The notes beneath the pieces are model-generated. The model saw only the letters and a list, made by a program, of their open reading frames with translations. It was not told the origin of the DNA and did no database searches. From the NCBI GenBank assembly GCA_950097015.1, contig CATNEN010000001.1, positions 16,062,501 through 16,126,500 of the forward strand: DNA of 64,000 nucleotides, written 5' to 3'. The position numbers and the translations under genes were made by a program. Shown piece by piece: positions 9,780 through 20,379 of the stretch (positions within the stretch are counted from its first letter, which is position 1; each line of letters opens with the position of its first letter). Origin of the DNA: Macrostomum hystrix. Its lineage: Eukaryota > Platyhelminthes > Macrostomidae.

Positions 9780-10544
9780 CTACTGAGAAGCGGTGGCTTG
9801 CGGGGCTTCCAGTGCCATTTTTAGTTGCGGCCACTGGAGCAGCGCCGGTGAATACGCGTGGATTACTCGCTTCTCCGTTTCCTGGTTGCTGACACGAATT
9901 CCATGATTATCCAACGCTTTACACAGATGCTTAGCTAACGTGGTGCATATCGCATTGGGTGGTGGGCCCCACGGATGAATCAGATTTATAGCTAGATTAT
10001 GGCAGAGAACCTTGATTATGACACAGGTAAAAGCGGCTTGTTCCCCGTAGTAAAAGAAAATTGTTGTTCGGTTACGGAGAATGCTATAGTCCGAGTGGAG
10101 CCAGAGTGGATTATTTTCATCGGCCAGGATGCGCTCCGTCGTTAAGTGTGTCACTACATTAGCTGGGATTCGTGACGCATCCAGCATGTCCATGTGAATG
10201 TCAAATAGTTTCATCTCACCATGCCGATTGGGCTTGCTCTGGATGGACTGTCTGTCCATAAGGTTGTGCAGCATCGCGAATGACAGGTCTTTTTCTTCCC
10301 GTCTGCAGCTGTCCCTCAGTACTATTGGGCACGGCGATCGTCCGTGTCTAGTTCTTCTGATCTCCCATTGGACTCGGAGATGTCGCCGTTGCTGTTCAGT
10401 GGCTGCGCTGTTCCTAATGTTCCTCTCCTTCCCGACTGCCGTGTTTGGTTCTGCCGATGCAAACAATGGCTTGACCAATGTGTAGGTCGTAAGCGGCTCA
10501 TCGATGGTGCAATCATCCACTGTGTCTAGCTCCGTCGAATACAT
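9780..10544 (-). CDS. ORF3 downstream of pol, unknown function
   Basis: A 254-codon frame occupies the slot where an envelope or accessory gene normally sits in retroelements. The N-terminal third is basic (RRHLRVQWEIRRTRHGR). The C-terminal two thirds have a mixed globular composition (NNPLWLHSDYSILRNR, FFYYGEQAAFTCVIIK). I see no signal peptide, membrane span, zinc motif or known catalytic signature. The start could be MYSTELDTVDD at 10544. A 166-bp spacer separates it from the end of pol. It may be an accessory protein of this element or a captured gene. Its open length in an otherwise damaged element suggests real coding. Confidence 0.4.
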   Translation of the reverse strand: MYSTELDTVDDCTIDEPLTTYTLVKPLFASAEPNTAVGKERNIRNSAATEQQRRHLRVQWEIRRTRHGRSPCPIVLRDSCRREEKDLSFAMLHNLMDRQSIQSKPNRHGEMKLFDIHMDMLDASRIPANVVTHLTTERILADENNPLWLHSDYSILRNRTTIFFYYGEQAAFTCVIIKVLCHNLAINLIHPWGPPPNAICTTLAKHLCKALDNHGIRVSNQETEKRVIHAYSPALLQWPQLKMALEAPQATASQ

Positions 10545-10710
10545 CTGATTGTTCGAGGGTGGGTTGAATATCTGTGAGTGAATAAATGGTGACTAGTGAT
10601 GAGTAATATAAAATATATAATTCTAAATATCAGAGCGCACACCAACAAGGTAATAAATAGTTAAAATGTAAAATGGTCCGTCTACTTCCTCCCTTCCTTG
10701 ACCTCAGCTA

Positions 10711-13508
10711 TCAAGGAAGTTTCACTTTGTTCCTCAGATTGTATTTCTTCCGAGCCGTGTCCGCCTGCGCGTCCAGCTCCTCTGCCTGCACGCTCACTTC
10801 CTTGGTGAATCGCTGCCTTGGCTGTCGCTGGTGGCGCTGTGGGTCGCTCGGTCTGAGGTCAGGAAGCATCACATGTGGTGTTGACGTGGCCATTGGTTTC
10901 AGCCTGTCGGTGTGCACTTGAAAGGACTCCTGATTTGGGTCGTCGATTTTCCGGATTGTGACTAAAGTCTGGCTGCTCCTCTTCACAATCTCGTAGGGTC
11001 CTGTAAATTTTGCCTGGTGCTTTTCCTGTCTCATGGGGATCTGTAGCATAACTCTGCTGCCTACTTCCAATGTAGTCAGCTTGCGATTAGCATTAGCTTT
11101 TCCGGTATTCTTCTCTTGAGCTATCTGCAGGTGATGTCTCGCTATTTCCCTGGCTAGTACGACGGCTTCTTTCATCCTAGCTGCGAATGATGGCTCGTCC
11201 ATGTACTTACCAAGTTCAACTGAGTCGTGAGTTGAGTGGGCATCAGAGGTCTCCGGGCAAAGACTAACTCGAATGGAGAGTAGGTCGATGATGCTTGCTT
11301 TGCTGTGTTGTAGGCGAACACCGTTGCCTGCAGGTACTTGTGCCACTGGTCCGGATTCTCGGCTGTGTAGTGGCGTAACATGTTGTGGAGTGTAGAATGC
11401 AGTCGTTCCACATGATTCGCTCGAGGGTCATATGGGGATGTCAAGATATGTTTGATCCCCAGGATCTCAAAGGCTTCGGCTAGTAGAGTCGCAGTGAAGT
11501 TCTTTCCATTGTCCGTGGACATCTCCATCGGTATCCCAAAGGTACAGAACACTGTGAATAGTGTCTCTGCCGTCGTTTCAGCTGTAAGATCTGGGATCGG
11601 AATGGCGAATGCAAATTTCGAAAAACAACAAAGGATTGTGAGAATGTGTGTTACTGTTTCATTTCTCACTTTAGTGGGCACCATTGGACCCACTATGTCA
11701 ACCGACAATTTGTCCATTGGTCGCATTGGGACCTCTGAAAACTGGATCAGTCCCTTATGGGTTTTTCCTGATTTATACCTGGCGCACTCTATGCAGTTGT
11801 TACAGAATCCTCGGATGTCGGATACCATGGTAATCCAAAAGTAGTGTCTACGGATTCTCTCCAAGGTTTTTTCAAATCCTAGATGTGCCGCTAATGGCAA
11901 TGCATGTAGTGAGTTGCAAATGGTCTCACGATACTGAAACGGTAGGATGATCTGCTGTGTTTGATCCGCTGTTCTGTGTAGAACTCCTCCAATCTCCGCG
12001 TAGTCCGCCAGGTGTCTATCGATGTGGCGTCTGTACTTCGGAGCCAGTGATTCTACTGCGGATTCTCCGTTCCACATTGCTCGGATTTGCTGGCAAAATG
12101 GGTCTTCCGCCTGAGCGTCCTTAAGTGCTTGCAGGTGTGGGATTGGATGCGATATGGTAACATAATTGATTTGTTCCATTGGTTTCTCGTCGTATAATCT
12201 CGAGAGTGCGTCCGGTACTGCATGCGTGACTGATGCTCCAGGTACATATTCGATCTGTATCTGAAACTGCTGTAAGTATAGTAACCAACGCAAAATTTGG
12301 TTGTTCTGCAGTATTCTGCCTGTGAGTAAGCCTCTGAGTGCGGCGTGATCTACTCTCAGTAGTGTAGGTATGGGAGCGGCGTATAAGAACTGTTCGATGT
12401 TTCTGAATGCATGGTAGACTGCTAGAAGTTCGAGATGAGTGATTCCGTACCTCGTTTCTGCATCTCTGAGTTGTCTACTCGTGAATGCTATCGGTCTCTC
12501 CCGTCCCATCTCATATTTCTGCGAAAGCATCGCTCCTATTCCTTTAGTTGAGTCGTCACTCGAGACTATGAACTGTTTGTTGAAATCCGGGTGTGCTAGC
12601 CTGAGATCCTCGGCTATCCATTTCTTCATGGCCTCGAAAGTGTAGTCCGCTTCCTCGGTCCACTTTAGGTTGGTCTTCGTTGCTTGTCCTTTTGAGGTCT
12701 GTGCCCCTTTGAGCATATCCGTTAGCGGTTGTACTTTCTTAGCATAATGTGGGACATGCTTCCTAAAGAAATTACACAGTCCGAGGAATGCTCTTAACTG
12801 AGTCACATTATCAGGTTTGTTTACCTTCTGTACCTTGTCCACTAGAGTGCGATCTATCTGGATGCCGTTCTGGTCGATCTTGTGTCCCAGGAAGGTAATG
12901 CTGGGTTGCGCGAATCGACATTTCTGGAGTTTCAGCTTTAATCCGTGCTTTTTCAAGGCTTCCAAGGTACTTCTGAGTGTCTTGAGGTGGTGCTCGAACG
13001 TTGCCGTGAAAACTAGCAAATCGTCCACGTATGTAGAGACTCTCTCGATACCTTTGAGGATGATGCTGGCAGCCCTAGACAAAGCGGCCGGGCTCGACTG
13101 TAATCCCATCGGCGCCCTTAAGAAGACTAACGTTTCTCCGTCTGGTGTAGAAATCCCGCAGTACTTTCTACTGTCCTCGTGCAGGGCCACTTGAAAGAAT
13201 GCCTGGGCCATGTCTAGGTTCGTGAAGTACTTTGATCCTTTGAGTTTGGCCAGCAGATCTGGAATCCTGGGCATACACTGTCTCTCGGGGACCAACAATC
13301 GGTTCAAGTCCCTGAAGTCCACGCACAGGCGATACACCGGTTTGGCGTCTGGCGACTCCGATTTTTTCTTAACGAGGAGAATTGGTGAAATATACGGTGT
13401 CGGTGCTTTCATGAGAATCCCCTGCATCTCCATTCTGTCTATCACCTTCTTCAGTTCTCCTGTAAGCTGATGTGGAATCGGATATCTCTTATTCAGCTTC
13501 ACCTCCAC
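10711..13508 (-). pseudogene. pol: Retroelement pol (RT-RNase H-integrase), frameshifted
   Basis: The main frame (13508-11172, 778 codons) has RT motifs FTNLDMAQAFFQVAL and YVDDLL (about 13022-13044), RNase H, an integrase zinc domain (HLGFEKT, CNNCIEC) and integrase core residues in LSVDIVGPM, STDNGKNF and NHVERLHS. The frame is then lost around 11.2 kb. A second frame (11346-10711) continues with the integrase C-terminal domain, including a GPY/F-type KFTGPYEIVKR and HTDRLKP. The two overlap by about 175 bp, consistent with one single-base indel. Upstream, the pol frame is open only from about 13.68 kb, just past the protease stop at 13712, so the pro-pol junction is also damaged or depends on an unusual recoding event. 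The enzyme would copy and integrate the element if intact. Confidence 0.85.
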
Positions 13509-13711
13509 ATTCGGTTTTATGTGGAGTTCGTGTTTCGCTACTTCTGTAAAGCCTATCTCATCATCTGAGAGACAAAATGCTTCCTTGTTCTCCCAGAGGA
13601 TTTCTCTTAGTTGTTCTTTCTGCTCTGCTGTTATCTCGGCTCCCTGTAGATTAATCGATTCTCTAAATTGTCTCTGTCATTGCCGGTGCCTGTTCCTGAT
13701 TCACCGCTATT

Positions 13712-16700
13712 TCATATGTCTATCTCTGTCTCATACGAACCTATGGCTGTATCCGGGTACAGAGTGATCGGTCTGGCTGATTTGTTAAATATGAGGACGT
13801 GTACCTCTCCCTTCTCATCCGGATGGACTATCTCCTGAGTCAGACCTATCGCCTTCTTCTCGATGATACACCTGTCTGGCTCGAAAAGTACCGTGTCAGG
13901 CAGTTCCTCCTTTGAGTCGGTTCTGGCTGTAATTTGAGCTGTTTCCCATGGATTCAGGTTTACCACGGAAACTAGTCTGATCCTATTTGTGGCTTCTTGG
14001 GCAGCGACTGTCATGATTTCATACGATCTGCCATTTAACTGCATCTGTTGCTGTTGGTAATTGATAGACATTCCCTCCTGCAACTGACTTAGGTAATCAA
14101 TTCCCAAGAGTGCATGGTATCTCCCAGAGCTCAAGTTAGGAATGACATGAAACTTAACGTTGACGATTGCGTTTCCTGCTTCGACTGGTAACGTGATCAT
14201 TCCGGATTGCGTGAGCTTTCCTCCGTGTACTCCTTGTAGCTCTGTCGTCGGCTTCTCGAAGCTGTCACTGTATCGGCGCGCCGTCACTTCGTCTATCAGC
14301 GACCTCTCTGCTCCGCTGTCTATCAGCGCTCTGCAGACTCGCGTGCCTATCTTCAGTCGCGTCACCGTGTATTTCTGGCCGTTCGTAATTGCTGCCACTA
14401 TCGGCTGTGGCCATGAGCTGATCGTCGGATAGATTGATGAAGCCAGTGGAGCAGACGGAGTCATCGGTTGATGCTGTTCCTTATTTGTGGCTGGTGCCTC
14501 TGGTGCTGGGCGGCGTGGGCCCGTGTGTCTGTAGTTAGTGTCCGTGCTTGGCTGTACTAACAATTCGTGTTGTTCTCGCGTGGCCTTTATCCGTCTTTGA
14601 ATTGCCCGAATTCCTGGTCGCTCGTACTTTTTCCGATAGAGCCTGTGACAAACCATTATGGTTTTGAGTGTGATGTAGCGGTATACACAGAGAGCGGCAG
14701 CTCCAACGGCTATGTTGAAAATATTGAGTTTTATGCCTATCCACGGCATCCAAGATGTGAAGTCATAAGTTTTGAGGGCTACGTTTGCTTCCAATGGTGG
14801 GAGGTCGAGCGTCTGTGAAGTCTTCTGCTTTGGTAGTTTAAATACCGTTCTCAGAAATTCTCTCTGGTCCTTTATCTGCATGTACAGATCGTGCACTGTA
14901 ATTGGCCTTCGGATTTCTTCTGTTTTAATATCTGTTTCTGGTGTAAAGATAATCCGTTTGATATTAGGTAATTTCATAGCCTCTATTCCCCAATCTTCGT
15001 TCTTCAATTTCTTTACCTGTATAAGTTCGAAGCTGGTGAAATTTGAGTCGACCTTGTACACTTTATCCTCTTTGGGTAAAAGGTATCCAGTTCGATTCGA
15101 GCAGTCCTGAAAGGTGGGATGCTCGGTCTCAATTTCCATAGTTCTTACGTCCAAAAATCCTGTACGGTTGGTCTCCGCTACTTTGTACTTCAACGGAGGT
15201 TTGGAGAAACATCGGCTTTGATTCCAGTGTGGTTGATGGAATTCGAAGTCGGTCACTGGGATGCATTTGAAGATTACGACATGCTGGGCTATTGTTCTGG
15301 CCTTGAGGTGCTTGTCTTTGAACAGTGTCCTCACCGCTAGTGTTGGTTGCATCCTTATGAAGTCTTTAATGTATCTAAAAATGGTCTGTTGGAGTCGGCA
15401 TTGTTGAAGGATTACATGACGAGTCAGATCACCAATTCTGTTTTCCATTGTAAGTTCAACGCTCTGTAATTTCACTGCTAGAGTTTCCTGTGATACCAAG
15501 TCTCTCTTTGCCCTCTTTGCTGTGCTAGAGTTATTAAAATTGCCTTGTACTATCGATAAGAATTCTGCTTCGAATCCTTCTAGTTTAACCAACTTTCCTT
15601 GTTCTGACCTGAATAGTTTAGTTGTCGTTCCTCCGCATTTCAGCTCCATTGAGTGTGGTGGGTGTTTAAAAGTCAAAGCGTAGGTAGCGTCCTTGGACAT
15701 GAACCATCCTGTGTGTATGGTTCCTTCAATTCGCCTGTCTTCCTGGTACGGGCAGTCAATTGCAGCGCTGGGTGTCCAGGCATATCTGTACTGGCGTTCT
15801 CCAGCGACCTTGAATGTTGTGTCGTAGTATCTCAGAGCTTCCCATAATTTATTGGGTACTTGTCTCTCCAACGGCGCATCCTTCTCGGCCTGTAGAGTGG
15901 ACTCGTGAAGACATTTTCCTATGGTGTAATTGCAATGTCCTAGTGGGATATATAGCGATGACATTTTCTTATTCTCCACGAAGAACGGAATTTTCGTTAT
16001 CAGCGTGGACGCTGATTTCGTATATCTAGTTTGGGTACTAGCCGTTGGGTCGAATTCCTCTGTTGTCCAGATGTGAGTAGTAAAGCGTTCAGCTTTGTTC
16101 GGGGCTTTCCCATCTTCTTCAAGGATGCCATCTGGAGTTCGGTAACCTTCCTCCCAGGACTCACAATCTTCCTCTGAAACTAGATGTTTTTGCACCGTAA
16201 CAGTCATTTCTGGTCTTACCACTTTAGCGGCAATCGTTTTCAGTGCTACGCTGGTGAAGACGTACGTTTCTCGGTAACAGATCTTGAGTGTTGATCGGTG
16301 AGTGACCTGGTTTGGTCTAAAGATTGTCAGGTTGATCGGCTGTCGGTGCTGCTGTATGCTGCTAGGCATCTTGCACTCGATGTCCGGTGGCAGCTTGAAG
16401 ATCTGTGGCCTGGAGGGCTCCGGGCAGTACATCGGTGTGTCCACCCAGTTCTGGTGTCTTGGGTTTATCGCCTCCGCCGTGGTACAGAGCAATGCGAAGA
16501 GTAGTATTTTCAGCAGGAGTGCGCATGTCGGTCCGGCTGGGGCCTTCCAGCCTTCGCTAGCCTGTTTAGCCCTCTGCTCTCGCTTTCGTCCTTCGAGCTG
16601 TGGAGCGGTCTGAACTAGGGCGATTGTCGCCGTCTTGTTCTTCCTGTTCTGTCGTCTTGCCTGTATGACGTCGCTTCTCGCCCGTGTCGGCGTTGTCGCT

Positions 16701-17530
16701 TCCATCGTGCTGATTGCCATGATGTGCGCTGCCTGGCTAGGCTCAATCGCCAATTGAGCTGGCTGCGGACTGGGGTCCTGGGCCGTGACTTCGGCGATCC
16801 GCTTTGGCTGCTGCCATTGCTGCGGATGCTGTCCTTGATCACCCTGACGTGGTCGGCCGCATTCCGATGTCCAATGGTTCTGCATGTTACAGTTCTTGCA
16901 ATATCGCTGGCCTCTGCACTCCTTTGCAAAGTGGCCTCTCTTTCCGCATTTGTTGCACTTAACGTTACCTCGATCTTGTCTGCCCTGTGACTGCACTTGG
17001 CCCCCGGTACTCTTACCGATGTTCCGGTTACCGATGTTCCGGTTCCTTTGGTAGCACCTGTTGGCTGTGTGGCCTATCTTGTCACAGAGTTGGCATGTCG
17101 GCCTCAGGTTGCCGTCTGGGTACTTGGTTACGGCTTCCTTCTGTGGCTGTTGAGCTCGATCTTGGGTGCGCCGGTCCGCTTGCCTGATTGTAGTCTCCAT
17201 CTGTGCTACCATGGCTGTCAGCTTGCGTACGTCGTTGGAGTCGTGTTCCAGCTCTCGCAGTGCTTGCCATTGAAGTGCTTCACGCACCATCTCCGGGACC
17301 GTCTGGTAACGTCCTCTGGCTAGATATAGTCGCAATGCCGGTGTGGCATTCTGTTGCACGTGCAGCATGATGTGATCTTGGACTATGCGTTTGCTGCGGT
17401 TGATTCTTGCGCCTCTGTCGTTCTCATTCTCACCCTCCGGCGCTGGTTCTTGGAACACTGAGTTCTCGACTAGTTGTGTGATGTCGGCGATGAACTTGTT
17501 AACATCCTCTCCTGGATGCATCCTCCTCAT
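13712..17530 (-). CDS. Gag C-terminus / nucleocapsid - envelope-like glycoprotein - protease polyprotein
   Basis: The open frame extends to 17566, but its first dozen codons lie in an inserted LTR; element sequence begins at 17530. Numbering from 17566, three CCHC zinc knuckles lie at residues 158-171, 204-217 and 223-236. A hydrophobic signal-peptide-like segment follows at 346-366 (LLLKILLFALLC). A roughly 600-residue cysteine-bearing ectodomain has several N-x-S/T sites and a furin-like RAKR at 685-688. A membrane-span candidate is at about 945-970. A basic tail leads to an aspartic protease with DSG at 1083-1085 and LLGIDYL near 1153. The spacing of cysteines after the cleavage site recalls class III-like envelopes of invertebrate retroelements and chuviruses; that is only a pattern impression. 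The frame ends at a TGA at 13712 before pol. Confidence 0.75.
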   Translation of the reverse strand: MRRMHPGEDVNKFIADITQLVENSVFQEPAPEGENENDRGARINRSKRIVQDHIMLHVQQNATPALRLYLARGRYQTVPEMVREALQWQALRELEHDSNDVRKLTAMVAQMETTIRQADRRTQDRAQQPQKEAVTKYPDGNLRPTCQLCDKIGHTANRCYQRNRNIGNRNIGKSTGGQVQSQGRQDRGNVKCNKCGKRGHFAKECRGQRYCKNCNMQNHWTSECGRPRQGDQGQHPQQWQQPKRIAEVTAQDPSPQPAQLAIEPSQAAHIMAISTMEATTPTRARSDVIQARRQNRKNKTATIALVQTAPQLEGRKREQRAKQASEGWKAPAGPTCALLLKILLFALLCTTAEAINPRHQNWVDTPMYCPEPSRPQIFKLPPDIECKMPSSIQQHRQPINLTIFRPNQVTHRSTLKICYRETYVFTSVALKTIAAKVVRPEMTVTVQKHLVSEEDCESWEEGYRTPDGILEEDGKAPNKAERFTTHIWTTEEFDPTASTQTRYTKSASTLITKIPFFVENKKMSSLYIPLGHCNYTIGKCLHESTLQAEKDAPLERQVPNKLWEALRYYDTTFKVAGERQYRYAWTPSAAIDCPYQEDRRIEGTIHTGWFMSKDATYALTFKHPPHSMELKCGGTTTKLFRSEQGKLVKLEGFEAEFLSIVQGNFNNSSTAKRAKRDLVSQETLAVKLQSVELTMENRIGDLTRHVILQQCRLQQTIFRYIKDFIRMQPTLAVRTLFKDKHLKARTIAQHVVIFKCIPVTDFEFHQPHWNQSRCFSKPPLKYKVAETNRTGFLDVRTMEIETEHPTFQDCSNRTGYLLPKEDKVYKVDSNFTSFELIQVKKLKNEDWGIEAMKLPNIKRIIFTPETDIKTEEIRRPITVHDLYMQIKDQREFLRTVFKLPKQKTSQTLDLPPLEANVALKTYDFTSWMPWIGIKLNIFNIAVGAAALCVYRYITLKTIMVCHRLYRKKYERPGIRAIQRRIKATREQHELLVQPSTDTNYRHTGPRRPAPEAPATNKEQHQPMTPSAPLASSIYPTISSWPQPIVAAITNGQKYTVTRLKIGTRVCRALIDSGAERSLIDEVTARRYSDSFEKPTTELQGVHGGKLTQSGMITLPVEAGNAIVNVKFHVIPNLSSGRYHALLGIDYLSQLQEGMSINYQQQQMQLNGRSYEIMTVAAQEATNRIRLVSVVNLNPWETAQITARTDSKEELPDTVLFEPDRCIIEKKAIGLTQEIVHPDEKGEVHVLIFNKSARPITLYPDTAIGSYETEIDI

Positions 17531-18165
17531 TGATGTGCTGTAGACTGCTGAGCAGCCTCCAGGCAATCTGTCAGTCAGGCTGTTCTAGGTCTGTGGGAGG
17601 GCTAGGGTGGGTAGTTAGTGTCTCCCGTGCACTGTCACTTCCGCTCGCCACCCCCCTCCGCTCTCTCTCTCTCTTTCCAGCTCTGTCTGCGCACTGAGTC
17701 ACATTGCACACCATGGTGCAATCGCTTAAGTTCGGAAGAAGACTGGCAGAACAACGCTCATATGCTCCTACTATAAGTAGAGCACAGTCCGACGAATCCT
17801 TGAGATGGTGTTGTTATCATGGGAGCACTATTTCTTTATATGGAGAGCACGTTTCTGTCTTCTTTTCTTCATGCTTTTTGAGCCTTCGGGATCTCAAACA
17901 TCCGCTAACTTATTGAGAAGTTGGATCGTGTATTGCATTTAGAAGCAAGGTACACCGTCGAATTTCAGAGCAGGGTGCTAAGTCTCGGGAATCATAGATT
18001 GATTCAAATAGACTCCGAGGAAACAAGGTAATCTAGCCTGACTACCGGATTGCTCCACTGCTACGAAGCATTCAGTGTTGAGGCCGGTAAAATCTCCTCT
18101 CGGAATCCAGTGTCCTGTCTTGGTTATTTGCCAATTGTGTGTGCCACGCTACCACAGGTACAACA
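17531..18165 (-). mobile_element. Solo-LTR-like insertion with 4-bp target duplication
   Basis: The 635-bp insert starts TGTTGTACC and ends CACATCA on the minus strand and is flanked by ATGA on both sides (18166-18169 and 17527-17530; TCAT on the plus strand). Removing the insert and one ATGA leaves gag in one frame across the site, so it interrupted a working gag frame. TG...CA ends, a TATAAA-like box (near 17840), a CT/GA-rich tract and no coding content fit a solo LTR. Which element it belongs to is unknown; it does not match the 176-bp LTR at 8304. Confidence 0.75.
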
Positions 18166-18697
18166 TCATCGAGAGCTGGAGTACTGCCGTGGGTCGGTCC
18201 ATCGCTCTGGTGTCATATAGCTCTCGGAGTTGTGTTCTCACCTGTCCGTAGTCTTCTCGGACAGCTTGTGGGAGTCCCGCGTATTGATTACGGGCGTTAG
18301 GACGCAGCATGAGTGGTAGTAGTCGGCACTTCTCTTCGTCCGTTAGGCCATATGTCGCTGTCTCTAGTTCAAACTCCGTCAGCCATTTGACAAATGGCTG
18401 TCCCATTTCGTAGTCTCCTGCCGACAGTTTTAGAGCCTGGACAATGGCTGGTAGGTCCCTGCCGTGTGCCATGGCGAGACGCTGCTGTAGTTCTCGGACT
18501 TGGTTCTGGAGATTTTCCATTGCGTTGTCCTCGTTTTCCGAGTCTGATGAATTCTCGTTGTTGTCTTCCCACTCGTCGTTGTGGTCCAACAGGTCTTCTG
18601 GTTGATGTGGCTGTTGTTGCTGATCGGCGTCTCCGGGTTCTGGAGTTCTGTTAGTGCCTGCCTGAATGTCTAAATTTAGAGCTTCGTTATTATTCAT
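18166..18697 (-). pseudogene. gag: Gag N-terminal part, interrupted by the LTR insert
   Basis: The frame starts at ATG 18697 (MNNNEALNLDIQAG) and runs through an acidic, Q-rich N-terminus and a leucine-rich coiled-coil stretch (QNQVRELQQRLAMA). The capsid region follows, with FVKWLTEFELETATYG, EKCRLLPLML and LRELYDTRA, typical of Gypsy gag matrix/capsid. It meets the LTR-like insert at 18165; the remaining capsid sequence (RRMHPGEDVNKFIADI) resumes at 17530. The frame is also open upstream to 18742 without an ATG. The role is particle formation and RNA packaging. Confidence 0.75.
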
Positions 18698-18742
18698 ATG
18701 CTGGTATTCAAGTCTATTGGTTCTTTGCGGAGTTGGCCGCAA

Positions 18743-19956
18743 ATGATATGAATGTAAGTGATGCGTATTTAATCAGCTTGACTTTATCAAAGTATTTTGT
18801 CAGTGTGTGCTCTGATCTATCTTAAGATCTCACAAAAGTTTAAGTGAAATTCAAATATAAGAAAAGGGGCAGAGGTATTGGATACGTTTCCGGCCAGGTG
18901 GTGCTGTCAATATGTAAATTATCTTGAATTTTGTAAATAAATGAGTGCATTTTTGTCTCGCCTGTCGTAGATATGCGCGAGGCTAAATAATATGGTTGCA
19001 GCATTTTATACACATGCACTCTTAGCGATTAAGCATTTTGCTTTTCCGCTCTCTGCCTCATTGGCTAGTTAGGCTACGCATTTCAATTTCCATTCAGAAA
19101 TGCCTCGAGGTTGTCTCATGGACTGGCTACCTAGGTTGGGGCACAAATACTTACCCTAACACGCCTTGTAGTAGATCAACAGCGCTATAGGCGGGCTGTC
19201 GCGTTTGCTGGAGAGCTGAGTCAGATAGACGCAGTGTACAGAGCCTAAGTGAGTTCTTCCCCCCTGTGTCCGCGCAGTCCCTAGTGCCAAGAGTATGAAC
19301 TCTCCTCAGAAGGTCTACTATCCTACTGAGCCTATTGAAGCGCGCTATAATAATGAAAAACCCTATACGGTGTACTTTTAATGCTGCTATTCGCTTAACA
19401 GGTCCTTTACCTGTGATGAGTCGGCCGGCTCCTGCAAACTCCTTTATAGTCTAAGGTTTAATCTGTGGTAATGTTGGTCAGCGCTGCCTTAATTCTGTAA
19501 ATGAGTACACCTTTACTTATAATTCTCGTATAATTTGTCTAGCGGTTTATTGCAGTCTAAATGTCTTGAAGGCTATAACTCCTAACGATTATCGACAATC
19601 AGTAACTCGGTTGATGTTGCGATCTTCCTGGATCGTTATCTTAGCTTCTACTCAAGAAATAACACAAACGCAATGAGTTTTCTAATATGGTTAACTCAAC
19701 GGAATTCAAATGGAATCTCTAACTGACTCGAGCGGCGGCTTTTTTCCGCCCTCCGCACCAATATATAATGTCTTTAAAACCCTCGATCCGAGGGGAAGAA
19801 AATACCATAGCAACAGTACGCATGAGAATTTGGGGTGAGTGAGGTCGCAGCCTCGAGTCTAGTACAGTTATTTTCATTAGACTAGTTGGTTGGCAGGCAC
19901 GCCAACCCCTTTTCTATGGGAGGTAGGGAAAAGTCCTGAAAATACCTTAGTTGAGT
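18743..19956. other. 5' flank of the minus-strand retroelement, no gene seen
   Basis: Mixed-composition DNA carries a few TATA-like sequences. It may contain the element's 5' LTR and leader, but I could not match it to the 3' side, so no boundary is called. Confidence 0.3.
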
Positions 19957-20379
19957 TAGGATGCGTTCCCACTTCTACGGAGACCTCTTTCCTACTGTTC
20001 ATTATCCCCTTTCCTTTCATCGATCCCGTCTTCTTGTGCGGTCCCGGCCTCCTCCAGATCTCGTTCCCGATCGGGTCCGGGCGGCTCCCAATTCGGGCTG
20101 GGCTGGGTCGATGCCGGCAGCTGCGGGTCGGGACAGGCCGGGTTGATTCCGGCAGCGCCACGTCAGCGCAGCTGCAGGTCCGGTTTCAGGCAGCTCCACG
20201 TCGGCACAGCTGCTGTCATGCCGAACCGGGTTTGTGCTGAAATGATTAAGTGATCTCGGGGCGGGTTTTGTCTAATCTTTCTCCTGTCAGTTGCTCGCCC
20301 TCTCTGCTGTTGCTATTTTTAGCTTTTAGTTTTCTGCTAACGAACTCTTAAATTCCCTTCAGATTTCTACGTCTTATAT
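19957..20379 (+). repeat. 423-bp direct repeat, right copy
   Basis: This copy matches 3944-4366, exactly 16,013 bases away. Its 3' end contains a branch-site-like CTGCTAAC and an acceptor CAG at 20360-20362, after which the transposase frame is open. The 5' boundary is shared by both copies, so it may be a true element end. Confidence 0.7.

Larger units (their letters stand above)
9780..18742 (-). mobile_element. Gypsy-like retroelement, order gag-env-pro / pol / ORF3
   Basis: On the minus strand the order is gag (18697 down to 18166, continuing from 17530), nucleocapsid knuckles, an envelope-like glycoprotein, an aspartic protease, RT-RNase H-integrase in another frame, and a further 254-codon ORF. 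A solo-LTR-like insert splits gag. Single-base frameshifts or stops also break the pro-pol junction (13.68-13.71 kb) and the end of integrase (near 11.2 kb). I could not identify its own LTRs. The copy is defective as it stands. The position of the envelope-like region upstream of the protease is unusual for the Ty3/Gypsy group, where an envelope gene, if present, lies 3' of pol. Confidence 0.75.
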
